A program made the position numbers and the translations under genes. Below are positions 1 through 7,444 of a stretch of 39,740 nt of DNA, piece by piece (position 1 is the first letter of the stretch; each line of letters opens with the position of its first letter). The notes below the pieces were generated by a model. It did not search any database, was not told the origin of the DNA, and worked only from the letters and a program-made list of their open reading frames with translations. Source of the DNA: an uncultured Alphaproteobacteria bacterium (GTDB lineage Bacteria; Pseudomonadota; Alphaproteobacteria; HIMB59); contig CACLVL010000007.1 of NCBI GenBank assembly GCA_902610415.1, positions 1 through 39,740 of the forward strand, in the 5' to 3' direction.

Positions 1-568
1 CAAGTAATTTATTTGACCACTTTCTCTTTTCTATATCTAGCCAATAAGTTCCAGAGGCATCAGACAAATCGCTAAAAAATTCTCCCGTTAAATAAAACCT
101 TAAATAATCTTTGGGCAGTAAAACTTTGTGAATTAATTTAAAATTATCAAATTCATTATTTTTTAACCATAATGCTTTAGGTGCAGTAAATCCTGGCATA
201 GCAATATTTCCAGCAATATCCATGACTGATTTATCATTCATAATATCTTTACACTCCTCGTGACTTCTTGTGTCATTCCACAAAATACAAGGCCTTATTA
301 CCTTATGATTTTTATCAATACATGTAGCGCCATGCATGTGACCTGAAAATGAAATTGATTTAATTTCGTTTAATTTTACTTTTTCTTTTAATTTTGCGAG
401 GCAAAGTTCTAATGCTTCAATCCACAAAGATGGATCTTGTTCGGACCAACCACTTTTTGGATTTGTTAATGATATATCTTCACTCGAAACGTTATATATT
501 ATCTCCTGATTATCTCCAATAATAAGACATTTCATTGAAGAGGTCCCTAAGTCTATTCCTAAATACAT
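1..568 (-). CDS. xylB: Xylulokinase, N-terminal part (runs off the window)
   Basis: FGGY-family sugar kinase that phosphorylates D-xylulose to xylulose 5-phosphate in the cytoplasm. Translation of the minus strand from the ATG at 568 gives about 189 residues. It opens with MYLGIDLGTSSMK, the phosphate-binding loop of the FGGY fold, and continues with GWSEQDP, GHMHGAT, LWNDTR, MPGFTAPK and LLPKDYLR. These blocks match E. coli XylB in order and spacing, as I recall that sequence. The C-terminal half lies outside the window. It diverges from the aldolase-like gene at 644 across a 75-bp AT-rich gap. The D-lyxose isomerase at 2620-3285 would make its D-xylulose substrate. Family assignment is firm; the true substrate could be a related ketose. 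Confidence 0.93.
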   Translation of the reverse strand, partial: MYLGIDLGTSSMKCLIIGDNQEIIYNVSSEDISLTNPKSGWSEQDPSLWIEALELCLAKLKEKVKLNEIKSISFSGHMHGATCIDKNHKVIRPCILWNDTRSHEECKDIMNDKSVMDIAGNIAMPGFTAPKALWLKNNEFDNFKLIHKVLLPKDYLRFYLTGEFFSDLSDASGTYWLDIEKRKWSNKLL

Positions 569-643
569 ATTATTATAACTATATAATCTTAATTTAATTT
601 TTTCTATTTATAGTGTAATTATATTGATGATAAACTTAAATTT
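569..643. promoter_or_regulatory. Divergent promoter region xylB / aldolase-like gene
   Basis: This 75-bp gap separates two divergent genes. TATAAT occurs on the plus strand at 582-587 and on the minus strand at 577-572. Together these form an inverted repeat (572-587) with 6-bp arms. A TATATT at 620-625 lies 18 bp before the ATG at 644 and is a better-placed -10 for the plus-strand gene. No convincing -35 box was found. In such AT-rich DNA these matches may be chance. Confidence 0.3.
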
Positions 644-1633
644 ATGAAAAAATCGCTTGATTTTAAACTCCAGAGAATTAGGAATTATAACTTTACTCCA
701 AAAGATTTTATTATTGCAGATGCTAAAGATGCTGACATGGGTGGTGGAATACCTGCACCTGGAAATAAAAGAAATAAAAATGGTTTGATTTTAAATCAAT
801 ATAAAAATTTAAAAGATTATTTAGATTTGATGGAGTCTATGACTAAATCTAAACTTGTGGATATTATGCTTATGTCTGCATCCAATGCAGAGCTATTATT
901 TAAAAAGGGAATTTTTAAAAATTCACCAGTAACTCCAGCTGTAAGAATGAATGACACATCCGATATTTGGGGCATAAGACACGGAAATTATAAAAAAGAA
1001 ATGGCTACTCCTTTTCGAACTGCAAATTTAAAAAACGTTAAAAAATTTTCAAATCTTGGATTATTTTCAATTACATTTTCTAAAAGTTTAAGTCACGATC
1101 TTGAGATGTTAAATTCCTACAGGAATTTTAGACAAGAAGCTGAAAAAAACAATTTCAATTATTTTTTAGAGGTTTTTAATCCACAAACAAAAACTAGTTT
1201 GAACCAGTCTCAATTAGGTGAGTATATAAATGATTGTATCCTGAAGACACTCGCTGGGCAGTTAAAAAGTGAAAGACCTCTGTTTTTAAAAATTGCCTAT
1301 AACGGTCCTAAAGCAATGGAAGAGTTAGCGAGTTATGACCCAAAAAATCTTATAGTTGGGATACTAGGTGGTGGAAAAGGAACAACAAGAGACTGTTTCG
1401 AGCTTATCTCAAAATCTTTTAAATATGGTGCAAAAGTTGCATTATTTGGCAGAAAAATCAATCTAGCAGAAGACCAGAAGTTGATTGTTAAAACTATGCG
1501 AGATGTTGTGAATGGGATGACCTCTAAAGAAGGTGTTAAGTTTTATCATGACCAGCTTAAAAAAAAGAAAATTAAACCAGATAGATCATTGGACAAAGAT
1601 TTAATGATTACCGAAAAGGTTCTAAAAATATAG
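644..1633 (+). CDS. Class I aldolase-like protein (DeoC/FbaB/LacD superfamily)
   Basis: This 329-residue protein looks like a TIM-barrel class I aldolase, which would cleave a sugar phosphate through a Schiff base on lysine. The visible clues are a strand-plus-lysine block, LFLKIAYNGP near residue 216, where Lys216 is the likely Schiff-base residue. A GILGGGKGT segment (about 239-247) and GAKVALFGRKI (about 262-272) resemble the phosphate-binding glycine strands of FbaB/LacD-type aldolases. There is no signal peptide or membrane segment. It diverges from xylB and meets the PfkB kinase tail to tail with no spacer. Context suggests cleavage of a ketose phosphate. The exact substrate is unknown and superfamily membership itself is an inference from motif shape. 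Confidence 0.6.
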   Translation: MKKSLDFKLQRIRNYNFTPKDFIIADAKDADMGGGIPAPGNKRNKNGLILNQYKNLKDYLDLMESMTKSKLVDIMLMSASNAELLFKKGIFKNSPVTPAVRMNDTSDIWGIRHGNYKKEMATPFRTANLKNVKKFSNLGLFSITFSKSLSHDLEMLNSYRNFRQEAEKNNFNYFLEVFNPQTKTSLNQSQLGEYINDCILKTLAGQLKSERPLFLKIAYNGPKAMEELASYDPKNLIVGILGGGKGTTRDCFELISKSFKYGAKVALFGRKINLAEDQKLIVKTMRDVVNGMTSKEGVKFYHDQLKKKKIKPDRSLDKDLMITEKVLKI

Positions 1634-2614
1634 TTATAAATAATTAATATTAGGGATATTACCACTAGAGAATTCTGTTTTAAGAATCGAACTTGCAGCT
1701 GAATGGGCCTTTTTTAAAATTTTATCTACATCCCATTCTTCGTGTATTCCAAATAAGCAAGCAGCACAAAATGCATCACCAGCACCTACCTTACTAACAA
1801 TCTGACTATTTTTTAGTAATTTTGATTTATACCAGTGAGAAAGCTTATTCTTTTCTTTCCATAAAGTGTATTGAGGCGAATGTAATACAACAGCTTTATT
1901 TACCCCACAATCTAAAAGATAATTAGCCGCAGACTCAGCATTTTTTTTATTAAATTTATGTTCATAAATTATTTTGAAATCTGTAGCAAGCTCAGCTTCT
2001 ATTTCATTTAAGAAGAGATAGTCGCAATATTTTGCTGCACTTTTTATAATTTTTTTATAATTATTATGATCATAAGATGCTAGATCCAAACAATTTAGCA
2101 TTCCCATTTTTTTTGTTTTTTTTAATACTGAACATAACTTAGTCTTATTATTACTATCTAATTCATCTAATTTACCAAGAAAGGTTAGGTATCCTACATA
2201 GAAAATTTTTGGTTTATAATTCTTTATATTTGATAGTTTTAAATTACGATAGCTTAAGTTGTCATTTGCTCCTGCATAATGAAAAAAAGTTCTCTCGCCT
2301 CCACCTTTAGACATTATCAAAGTATAGGATGTTTTAATTTTTTTTAGAGTAGTTAAATATTTTGAAATAATATTATTTTTTTTATTATGTTTTTTAATTA
2401 TGTCTGCTTCTTTGTCTTTCCCTATACACCCAAGAGCAATCTTGGGATACTTAAAACCTAAATATTCTAAATTTGTTAGGACATTTGATGGCCCACCCCC
2501 GACGCCGTCTATTTTTCTCTCTACTATTGACGTTTTTCCTTCAGATGGCCAATTTTTAATTTTGTAAGATATGTCTACACACCAGATACCTGAAGCAATT
2601 ATTCCTTTTTTCAT
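1634..2614 (-). CDS. PfkB-family carbohydrate kinase
   Basis: Ribokinase-fold (PfkB) kinase of 326 residues that transfers the ATP gamma-phosphate to a sugar or sugar-like hydroxyl. The N-terminal sugar-binding segment has the GGGPSNV motif, equivalent to the GG-x-x-x-N signature. The C-terminal signature KVGAGDAFCAA carries the catalytic Asp at about residue 280. It lies 5 bp downstream of the D-lyxose isomerase gene on the same strand, so the two form an operon. It could phosphorylate a ketose at C1 to feed the adjacent aldolase-like protein, by analogy with ketohexokinase or fructokinase. PfkB substrates cannot be read from sequence alone, so no gene symbol is given. Confidence 0.85.
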   Translation of the reverse strand: MKKGIIASGIWCVDISYKIKNWPSEGKTSIVERKIDGVGGGPSNVLTNLEYLGFKYPKIALGCIGKDKEADIIKKHNKKNNIISKYLTTLKKIKTSYTLIMSKGGGERTFFHYAGANDNLSYRNLKLSNIKNYKPKIFYVGYLTFLGKLDELDSNNKTKLCSVLKKTKKMGMLNCLDLASYDHNNYKKIIKSAAKYCDYLFLNEIEAELATDFKIIYEHKFNKKNAESAANYLLDCGVNKAVVLHSPQYTLWKEKNKLSHWYKSKLLKNSQIVSKVGAGDAFCAACLFGIHEEWDVDKILKKAHSAASSILKTEFSSGNIPNINYL

Positions 2615-2619
2615 TAATT

Positions 2620-3285
2620 TTAAGTTTCATTCCATAACGGATGTATGGCCTCTTCATCTTCTTCAATTGTAGTAAATCTTCCCACACTTTCTAAAAAATA
2701 ATTATCTTTATTATCATCGTTAACTTGGGAAACCTCACCTGCCATGACCATTCCTGAACCCTCTACTGAATAGAATCTATGATATATATTTCTCTCAACA
2801 GTCACACTCTGGCCTCTTTTTAAAATTAAGGGTTCTCTTGGTGCAATGGAGACTATTTCACCGTCAACAAGAACGTCAATTTTAGAATTTAATTCAATTT
2901 GATTTGAGTCGACTTCCAAAAATTCTATTACTAACTCCCCACCACCTCGGTTAATTATATCTTCTAATTTTACTTTGTGGCTATGAAAAGGTATTTCTTG
3001 ACCTTCTTTCATAAACAATAACTTCTCTGCATAAGGTTTATCATCGTTATTACCCTGTATTCCGTTTCTTATACAAAATAAAGTGATACCTTTTTTTTCA
3101 AATTCTCCCTTACCAAAATCAGTCACATCCCAGCCCATCTGATGATCTTTTAAATAACTTTTTAAGATTGGATTATTGTTGTACTCCTCTTTAGACCAAT
3201 AGCCCCATTTAGGTAGTACCCATGAATATTTATCGATCATGTCTTTGGCCTCAGATATGGCAGCATTTATTTCAGATCTTTTCAT
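2620..3285 (-). CDS. D-lyxose ketol-isomerase
   Basis: Cupin-fold sugar isomerase (D-lyxose isomerase family, 221 residues, close to the roughly 227 of characterised enterobacterial enzymes). It interconverts D-lyxose and D-xylulose, and often D-mannose and D-fructose, using a divalent metal. The metal site is visible: His101 and His103 in FHSHKVKLEDIINRGGGE, Glu108 in the same block, and His169 in NIYHRF. The N-terminal segment with SWVLPKWGYWS is also typical. It is cotranscribed with the PfkB kinase. Combined with xylB it gives a D-lyxose to xylulose 5-phosphate route. Mannose to fructose is also plausible, because a fructokinase lies at 8533. Confidence 0.9.
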   Translation of the reverse strand: MKRSEINAAISEAKDMIDKYSWVLPKWGYWSKEEYNNNPILKSYLKDHQMGWDVTDFGKGEFEKKGITLFCIRNGIQGNNDDKPYAEKLLFMKEGQEIPFHSHKVKLEDIINRGGGELVIEFLEVDSNQIELNSKIDVLVDGEIVSIAPREPLILKRGQSVTVERNIYHRFYSVEGSGMVMAGEVSQVNDDNKDNYFLESVGRFTTIEEDEEAIHPLWNET

Positions 3286-3331
3286 TTGAACTTAGATTAT
3301 CAAAAAAATAAATAATTGATATAATCAACTA
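3286..3331. promoter_or_regulatory. Compact divergent promoter with operator-like dyad
   Basis: Only 46 bp separate the divergent starts at 3285 (minus) and 3332 (plus). A perfect TATAAT at 3320-3325 places the expected start point exactly on the A of the ATG at 3332, suggesting a leaderless mRNA. The inverted repeat TTGAT-ATA-ATCAA (3316-3328) overlaps this -10 box. For the minus gene, GATAAT (3302-3297) is a candidate -10. No good -35 box was seen. Confidence 0.4.
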
Positions 3332-4348
3332 ATGAAAACAATAATTGTTGATCCTTTTCCAAGAGAAATGGATCTTATCTTTTCAAGAGATAAGCTTGTT
3401 TATTTAAAAAAAAATTTCAAACTTATTAACGCGCCAATCAAAAATAAAAAACATTTTTACGAAAAAAATATATCAAATGCCGATTTCATAATTGGACAAC
3501 CTAATCTCTCAAAGACTATTTTAAAAAGGGCTGCCAAACTAAAAGCTATATTCAATATTGAGAGCAACTTCATTGATAACATGGATTATGAGTATTGTTT
3601 TACAAACGGCATTTATGTTCTATCCACTGCTCCTGTATTTGCTCAAACTGTTGCTGAAATTGCAGTTGGGTTTACTTTATCTCTTAAGAGGGAAATTCAT
3701 CAATCACATATAGATTTTATGAATAACAAAGAAAAATATGGATTGGAAAGTAATATAAATTGCAGTTTACTTAAAAATAACACTTTAAGTTTTATTGGTT
3801 TTGGTGATTTAGCCAAAAAGTTGAAACCCTTATTAGAGCCTTTCACAAATAATTTTCTTGCATACGACCCATGGCTTCCAAACAAGTTTCTTGAGGAAAA
3901 CAATTGTAAGGTAAACTCTCTAAAAGAAATATTCAAAAAATCAGATGTAATTTATGTTCTAAGTTCAATTACAACAAAAAACAAGAATATGATTGATAAA
4001 AAGTTACTTAATCTAATGAAAAAAAATTCTTGTTTGTTAATTCTTAGCAGGGCAAATGTAGTAAATTTTACAGATCTATTACAAATTTCAAAAAAAAGAA
4101 AAATAAAAGTTGCCATAGATGTATTTCCTGAAGAGCCTGTAAAAAAAAATGATCCCATACGCAAATCTAAAAATATTCTTTTTTCAGCACATAGGGCTGG
4201 GGCTCTTAAGTCTGTTTTTTATGAAATGGGTGAAATAGTATTTGAAGATTTAAATCTAATAAATCAAGGTCTTTCTCCAAAGTTATGCAGAAAAGCAGAA
4301 CCTGAAACTGTTAGAATGTTAAGATCAAGACCAGTTGAGATAAATTAA
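3332..4348 (+). CDS. D-isomer-specific 2-hydroxyacid dehydrogenase
   Basis: NAD(P)-dependent 2-hydroxyacid dehydrogenase (338 residues) that reduces a 2-oxoacid, such as glyoxylate or hydroxypyruvate, or acts in reverse. The nucleotide-binding fold shows GFGDLA at about 156-161, followed by an acidic residue (Asp179). The three catalytic residues of the family are visible: Arg240 in LSRANVV, Glu267/268 in FPEEP, and His287 in SAHRAGA. The VAEIAVGF block before the Rossmann fold is also typical. The ATG follows a perfect TATAAT by six bases with no Shine-Dalgarno. It is probably the first gene of a run ending at 7444. The substrate cannot be fixed. A role in oxidising or reducing C2-C4 sugar fragments fits the neighbourhood. 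Confidence 0.85.
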   Translation: MKTIIVDPFPREMDLIFSRDKLVYLKKNFKLINAPIKNKKHFYEKNISNADFIIGQPNLSKTILKRAAKLKAIFNIESNFIDNMDYEYCFTNGIYVLSTAPVFAQTVAEIAVGFTLSLKREIHQSHIDFMNNKEKYGLESNINCSLLKNNTLSFIGFGDLAKKLKPLLEPFTNNFLAYDPWLPNKFLEENNCKVNSLKEIFKKSDVIYVLSSITTKNKNMIDKKLLNLMKKNSCLLILSRANVVNFTDLLQISKKRKIKVAIDVFPEEPVKKNDPIRKSKNILFSAHRAGALKSVFYEMGEIVFEDLNLINQGLSPKLCRKAEPETVRMLRSRPVEIN

Positions 4349-4387
4349 TTAAGTTGAATTTAACGAATTAATTTAGTTCTATATTAT

Positions 4388-4846
4388 ATGCTTATTAAGA
4401 TTGATCCTATTCTTGGTCCAGATGTTTTGCATACTTTGAGAGCAATGGGACATGGAGATAAACTAATTTTATGTGACTCAAACTTTCCAGCTTATTCTAT
4501 GAATTCGCTAGTGCATCGTTTAGATGGGGTTGATGCCGCTCGAGCGGCTAAAGCAATATTATCAATATTCCCCCTAGATAGTTTTGTGGAGTTTCCAATA
4601 CTTAGAATGCAAATCGATAACAAACCTGACGAACTGAATGATGTTCATCGAGAAATTATTGAAGTTACTAAAAGTGTTGCGGGTGAGAATTGGAAAATAG
4701 GATCAATTGAGAGATTTAAATTTTACGAGGAAGCCAAAAAAGCTTTTGCTATTATCACGACAAACGAAACAAGACCTTTTGGTTGCTTTATTTTAACTAA
4801 AGGAGTTGTTAAGCCTGATGGTTCAGTTTGGATACTAAATAATTGA
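4388..4846 (+). CDS. RbsD/FucU-family sugar mutarotase
   Basis: Small cytoplasmic protein (152 residues) of the RbsD/FucU family, which interconverts anomers or pyranose and furanose forms of imported sugars. The hallmark MGHGDKLILCDSNFPA (about 20-35) contains the catalytic His22. The RLDGVDA block and length favour the FucU branch over the shorter D-ribose pyranase RbsD. It precedes ribokinase with a 4-nt overlap, as rbsD often does, so function as a ribose or pentose mutarotase is equally possible. TATATT lies just before the ATG and no Shine-Dalgarno is seen. Confidence 0.85.
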   Translation: MLIKIDPILGPDVLHTLRAMGHGDKLILCDSNFPAYSMNSLVHRLDGVDAARAAKAILSIFPLDSFVEFPILRMQIDNKPDELNDVHREIIEVTKSVAGENWKIGSIERFKFYEEAKKAFAIITTNETRPFGCFILTKGVVKPDGSVWILNN

Positions 4847-5760
4847 GCATTTGTGTTTTTGGTATATTTGTAGCAGATATCTGTTTTTTTGCTGATAGCA
4901 TTCCAGTCGCTGGCCAAACGATATTAGGTGAAAAATATATAATTGGACCTGGCGGCAAAGGTTCAAACCAGGCTATTGCTGCAGCTAGAGCTGGTGGAGA
5001 GGTTTCTTTTATTAGTAAAATAGGGAGCGATAATTATGCAGATCTAGCAATTTCTTTGTATAAAGATTCTGGTATCAACTACGATGGTTTAGAAATCGAT
5101 GAAAATGAGTCAACCGGATCTGCAGGTATTTTAATAAATAGGAAAACAGGGGAAAATGCTATTAATGTTGTACCAGGTGCTGCTGGAACTATAGGTAAAA
5201 ATTTAATTGACAAAAATTTAAGTATAATTAAAGATTCAAAAATTTTTTTAACACAGTTAGAAACTCCTAAAGATGTTACCTTGTATGCTTTAAAAGAAGC
5301 AAAGAGTCAAAATTGTATTACAATTTTAAATCCAGCCCCTTCAAGTGAAATACCAGATGATTTTTTTCAATATATTGATTTTTTTACTCCAAATGAAACT
5401 GAAGCAAGTTTTTATTTTAACAAGCTAGTAAAAAACGAGGATGATTGTAAAGTTGCTGGAAAATATTTTTTAGAAAAAGGTGTAAAAAATATATTGATTA
5501 CTCTCGGGGAGAAAGGTTGTTATTTTAAAAATATTGATGAAGAATTTTTAATGCCTGCATCCCATTTAAATAAACCTGTTGTCGATACAACTGGAGCTGG
5601 AGATGCTTTTAATGGCGCTTTGAGTGTTGCTCTGTCTCAAAATAAAACCTACAAACAGTCGATAGAGTTTGCTAATTTAGTTGCAGGAATTTCTGTGACA
5701 AGAGAAGGTGCTGCAAATTCCATGCCAATGAAAAAAGAAATTGAGGAGACTGTGCAATGA
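4843..5760 (+). CDS. rbsK: Ribokinase
   Basis: PfkB-superfamily ribokinase (305 residues) converting D-ribose to ribose 5-phosphate. The sugar-binding motif GPGGKGSNQAIAAARAGG spans about 35-52. The ATP/catalytic signature DTTGAGDAFNGA has the base Asp254. It also has VVPGAAG and ILNPAPSS segments usual in RbsK. The start is a TTG (TTGA) that overlaps the stop codon of the mutarotase gene, implying translational coupling. No ATG with a better context exists upstream in frame without running back into the preceding gene. Downstream, the aldo-keto reductase start overlaps its stop as ATGA. Ribose is the likely substrate, though 2-deoxyribose is possible. Confidence 0.9.
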   Translation: MSICVFGIFVADICFFADSIPVAGQTILGEKYIIGPGGKGSNQAIAAARAGGEVSFISKIGSDNYADLAISLYKDSGINYDGLEIDENESTGSAGILINRKTGENAINVVPGAAGTIGKNLIDKNLSIIKDSKIFLTQLETPKDVTLYALKEAKSQNCITILNPAPSSEIPDDFFQYIDFFTPNETEASFYFNKLVKNEDDCKVAGKYFLEKGVKNILITLGEKGCYFKNIDEEFLMPASHLNKPVVDTTGAGDAFNGALSVALSQNKTYKQSIEFANLVAGISVTREGAANSMPMKKEIEETVQ

Positions 5761-6782
5761 GTTATTTAGCTAATATAAAAAGATATACCAAAATGCAATA
5801 TAGAAATTGTGGACAAAGTGGTTTAAAGCTTCCATTAATTTCTATTGGTCTGTGGCATAACTTTGGAGGTAATGGTATGTCTTCAGAGTCTAAAAAGATA
5901 TTATTTGAGTCTTTTGACTCTGGAATCACTCATTTTGATTTAGCAAATAATTATGGACCACCTTATGGCAGTGCCGAAACTAATTTTGGCAAAGTTATGA
6001 AAAGTGATTTAGGAAAATATAGAGATGAGATGATTATTTCATCTAAGGCTGGTTATGATATGTGGGATGGTCCTTATGGGGAATGGGGGTCAAAGAAACA
6101 TGTCATTGCTAGTTGTGATCAAAGTTTAAAAAGAATGAACTTAGATTATGTTGATATATTTTACTCTCACCGTTTTGATCCGAATACACCTTTAGAGGAA
6201 ACGGCTGATGCTCTCGAAAGTATATATCGTTCTGGTAAAGCTCTTTATATTGGAATTTCCTCTTACTCAGAAAAAAAAACTAATGTAATGATGAAAATTC
6301 TTAAACAAAGAGGGATTAAATTATTTATCCATCAACCTTCTTATTCTTTAATTAATCGTTGGATTGAAAAAGGCCTTACTAAGACTCTTTTGAAAAACGG
6401 AGTAGGATGTATCGCTTTCTCCCCTTTAGCGCAGGGCTTTTTATCAAATAAATACTTAAACGGACTTCCTAAGGGTACTAGAGTAAGTGAAAATAGCTCA
6501 TTTAGCAGAAAACTAATTACAAAAAAAAATACAAAGATTATTAATGATTTAAACAAACTAGCAAAAAAAAGAGGCCAGAACTTATCTCAGATGGCCTTGG
6601 CTTGGGTGTTAAATAACAAAGCCATCACCTCAGCCTTAATTGGTGCCAGGACTGTTACACAGCTAAGAGATTGTCTTGCTTCTCTTGATAATTTAAAATT
6701 TGGCAAAGAAGAAATAAAAAAAATTAATCAAAAGGCAAAAGATGGAGATATTAATATTTGGGCTCCATCTAGCTCCTATTGA
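5757..6782 (+). CDS. gpr: L-glyceraldehyde 3-phosphate reductase-like aldo-keto reductase
   Basis: Aldo-keto reductase of the AKR14 (E. coli YghZ/Gpr) type, 341 residues against 346 in E. coli. YghZ/Gpr reduces L-glyceraldehyde 3-phosphate and methylglyoxal with NADPH. The match to E. coli runs from end to end by memory, including LGLWHNF-like, GITHFDLANNYGPP, KAGYDMWDGPYG, VDIFYSHR, IHQPSYSL and GVGCIAFSPLAQGFL. The catalytic tetrad is present: Asp61, Tyr66, Lys97 and His138. It overlaps rbsK upstream (ATGA) and the SGNH gene downstream (TTGA). It may detoxify or use aldehyde phosphates produced by the aldolase-like protein. This is among the most secure calls in the sugar island. Confidence 0.92.
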   Translation: MSYLANIKRYTKMQYRNCGQSGLKLPLISIGLWHNFGGNGMSSESKKILFESFDSGITHFDLANNYGPPYGSAETNFGKVMKSDLGKYRDEMIISSKAGYDMWDGPYGEWGSKKHVIASCDQSLKRMNLDYVDIFYSHRFDPNTPLEETADALESIYRSGKALYIGISSYSEKKTNVMMKILKQRGIKLFIHQPSYSLINRWIEKGLTKTLLKNGVGCIAFSPLAQGFLSNKYLNGLPKGTRVSENSSFSRKLITKKNTKIINDLNKLAKKRGQNLSQMALAWVLNNKAITSALIGARTVTQLRDCLASLDNLKFGKEEIKKINQKAKDGDINIWAPSSSY

Positions 6783-7444
6783 TTAATATTTTAGTTTTTG
6801 GTGACTCCAACAGTTGGGGATATACAGATGAAGATGAGGGTAAAAGATATGATAAAAGATGGCCTGTTGAATTATCTAACCATTTAGCAAATGCTCGTTT
6901 AAATTGTTTTATAAAAGAAGACTCCTTGCCCGGTAGAACGACTAATGTTAACGATATGCAAGATGGATCCCATCTAAATGGAGCTTCAGTTTTTAAATCT
7001 TGTTTATTATCTCACTCACCTCTTAATTTAATAATAATTATGCTTGGAACTAACGATTTAAAAAAAAGATTTAACAGGTCCTCTGATGAAGTAGCTAGAG
7101 GAATCAAAGAACTTATTAATATTGCCAAGCACACATTTTCGAGAAAAGGAACTTGGCATGATCAAAATTTATCAGAAATAGTAGTAATTTGTCCTCCAGT
7201 TCTTGGAGAACTATCTAATGATTTACAATGGTCAAACTATATTGAATGGGAGGGAGCTTTTGATAAGTCTAAAGAATTATTTAACTCCATAAAAAATGTC
7301 ACTGATGAAGAAAAAATTTATTTAATTGATAGTAATCAATATATTAAATCTTCAAACTTAGATCCAATACACTGGTCTAAAAAAACTCATGAAACTTTTG
7401 GAAAAAAAGTAGCTGATTTTATAGTAAATAGAATTAAACTTTAA
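6779..7444 (+). CDS. SGNH/GDSL-family hydrolase
   Basis: SGNH-fold esterase or deacetylase of 221 residues. Block I is VFGDSNSWG with nucleophile Ser10. GRTTN and LGTND carry the glycine and asparagine of the oxyanion hole, and Asp195 and His198 in LDPIHWS complete the triad. No signal peptide is apparent, so it should be cytoplasmic. The TTG start overlaps the aldo-keto reductase stop, so it is the last gene of a tightly coupled set with mutarotase, ribokinase and reductase. Removing acetyl groups from imported sugars is a reasonable role but is inferred only from context. Its end overlaps the convergent Gfo/Idh/MocA gene by 11 bp. Confidence 0.85.
   Translation: MINILVFGDSNSWGYTDEDEGKRYDKRWPVELSNHLANARLNCFIKEDSLPGRTTNVNDMQDGSHLNGASVFKSCLLSHSPLNLIIIMLGTNDLKKRFNRSSDEVARGIKELINIAKHTFSRKGTWHDQNLSEIVVICPPVLGELSNDLQWSNYIEWEGAFDKSKELFNSIKNVTDEEKIYLIDSNQYIKSSNLDPIHWSKKTHETFGKKVADFIVNRIKL

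Noticed and set aside
627-647. Six-codon upstream ORF ending in an overlap with the ATG at 644
   Set aside because: The likely start point from TATATT (620-625) falls after its ATG, and such short frames are common by chance in AT-rich DNA.
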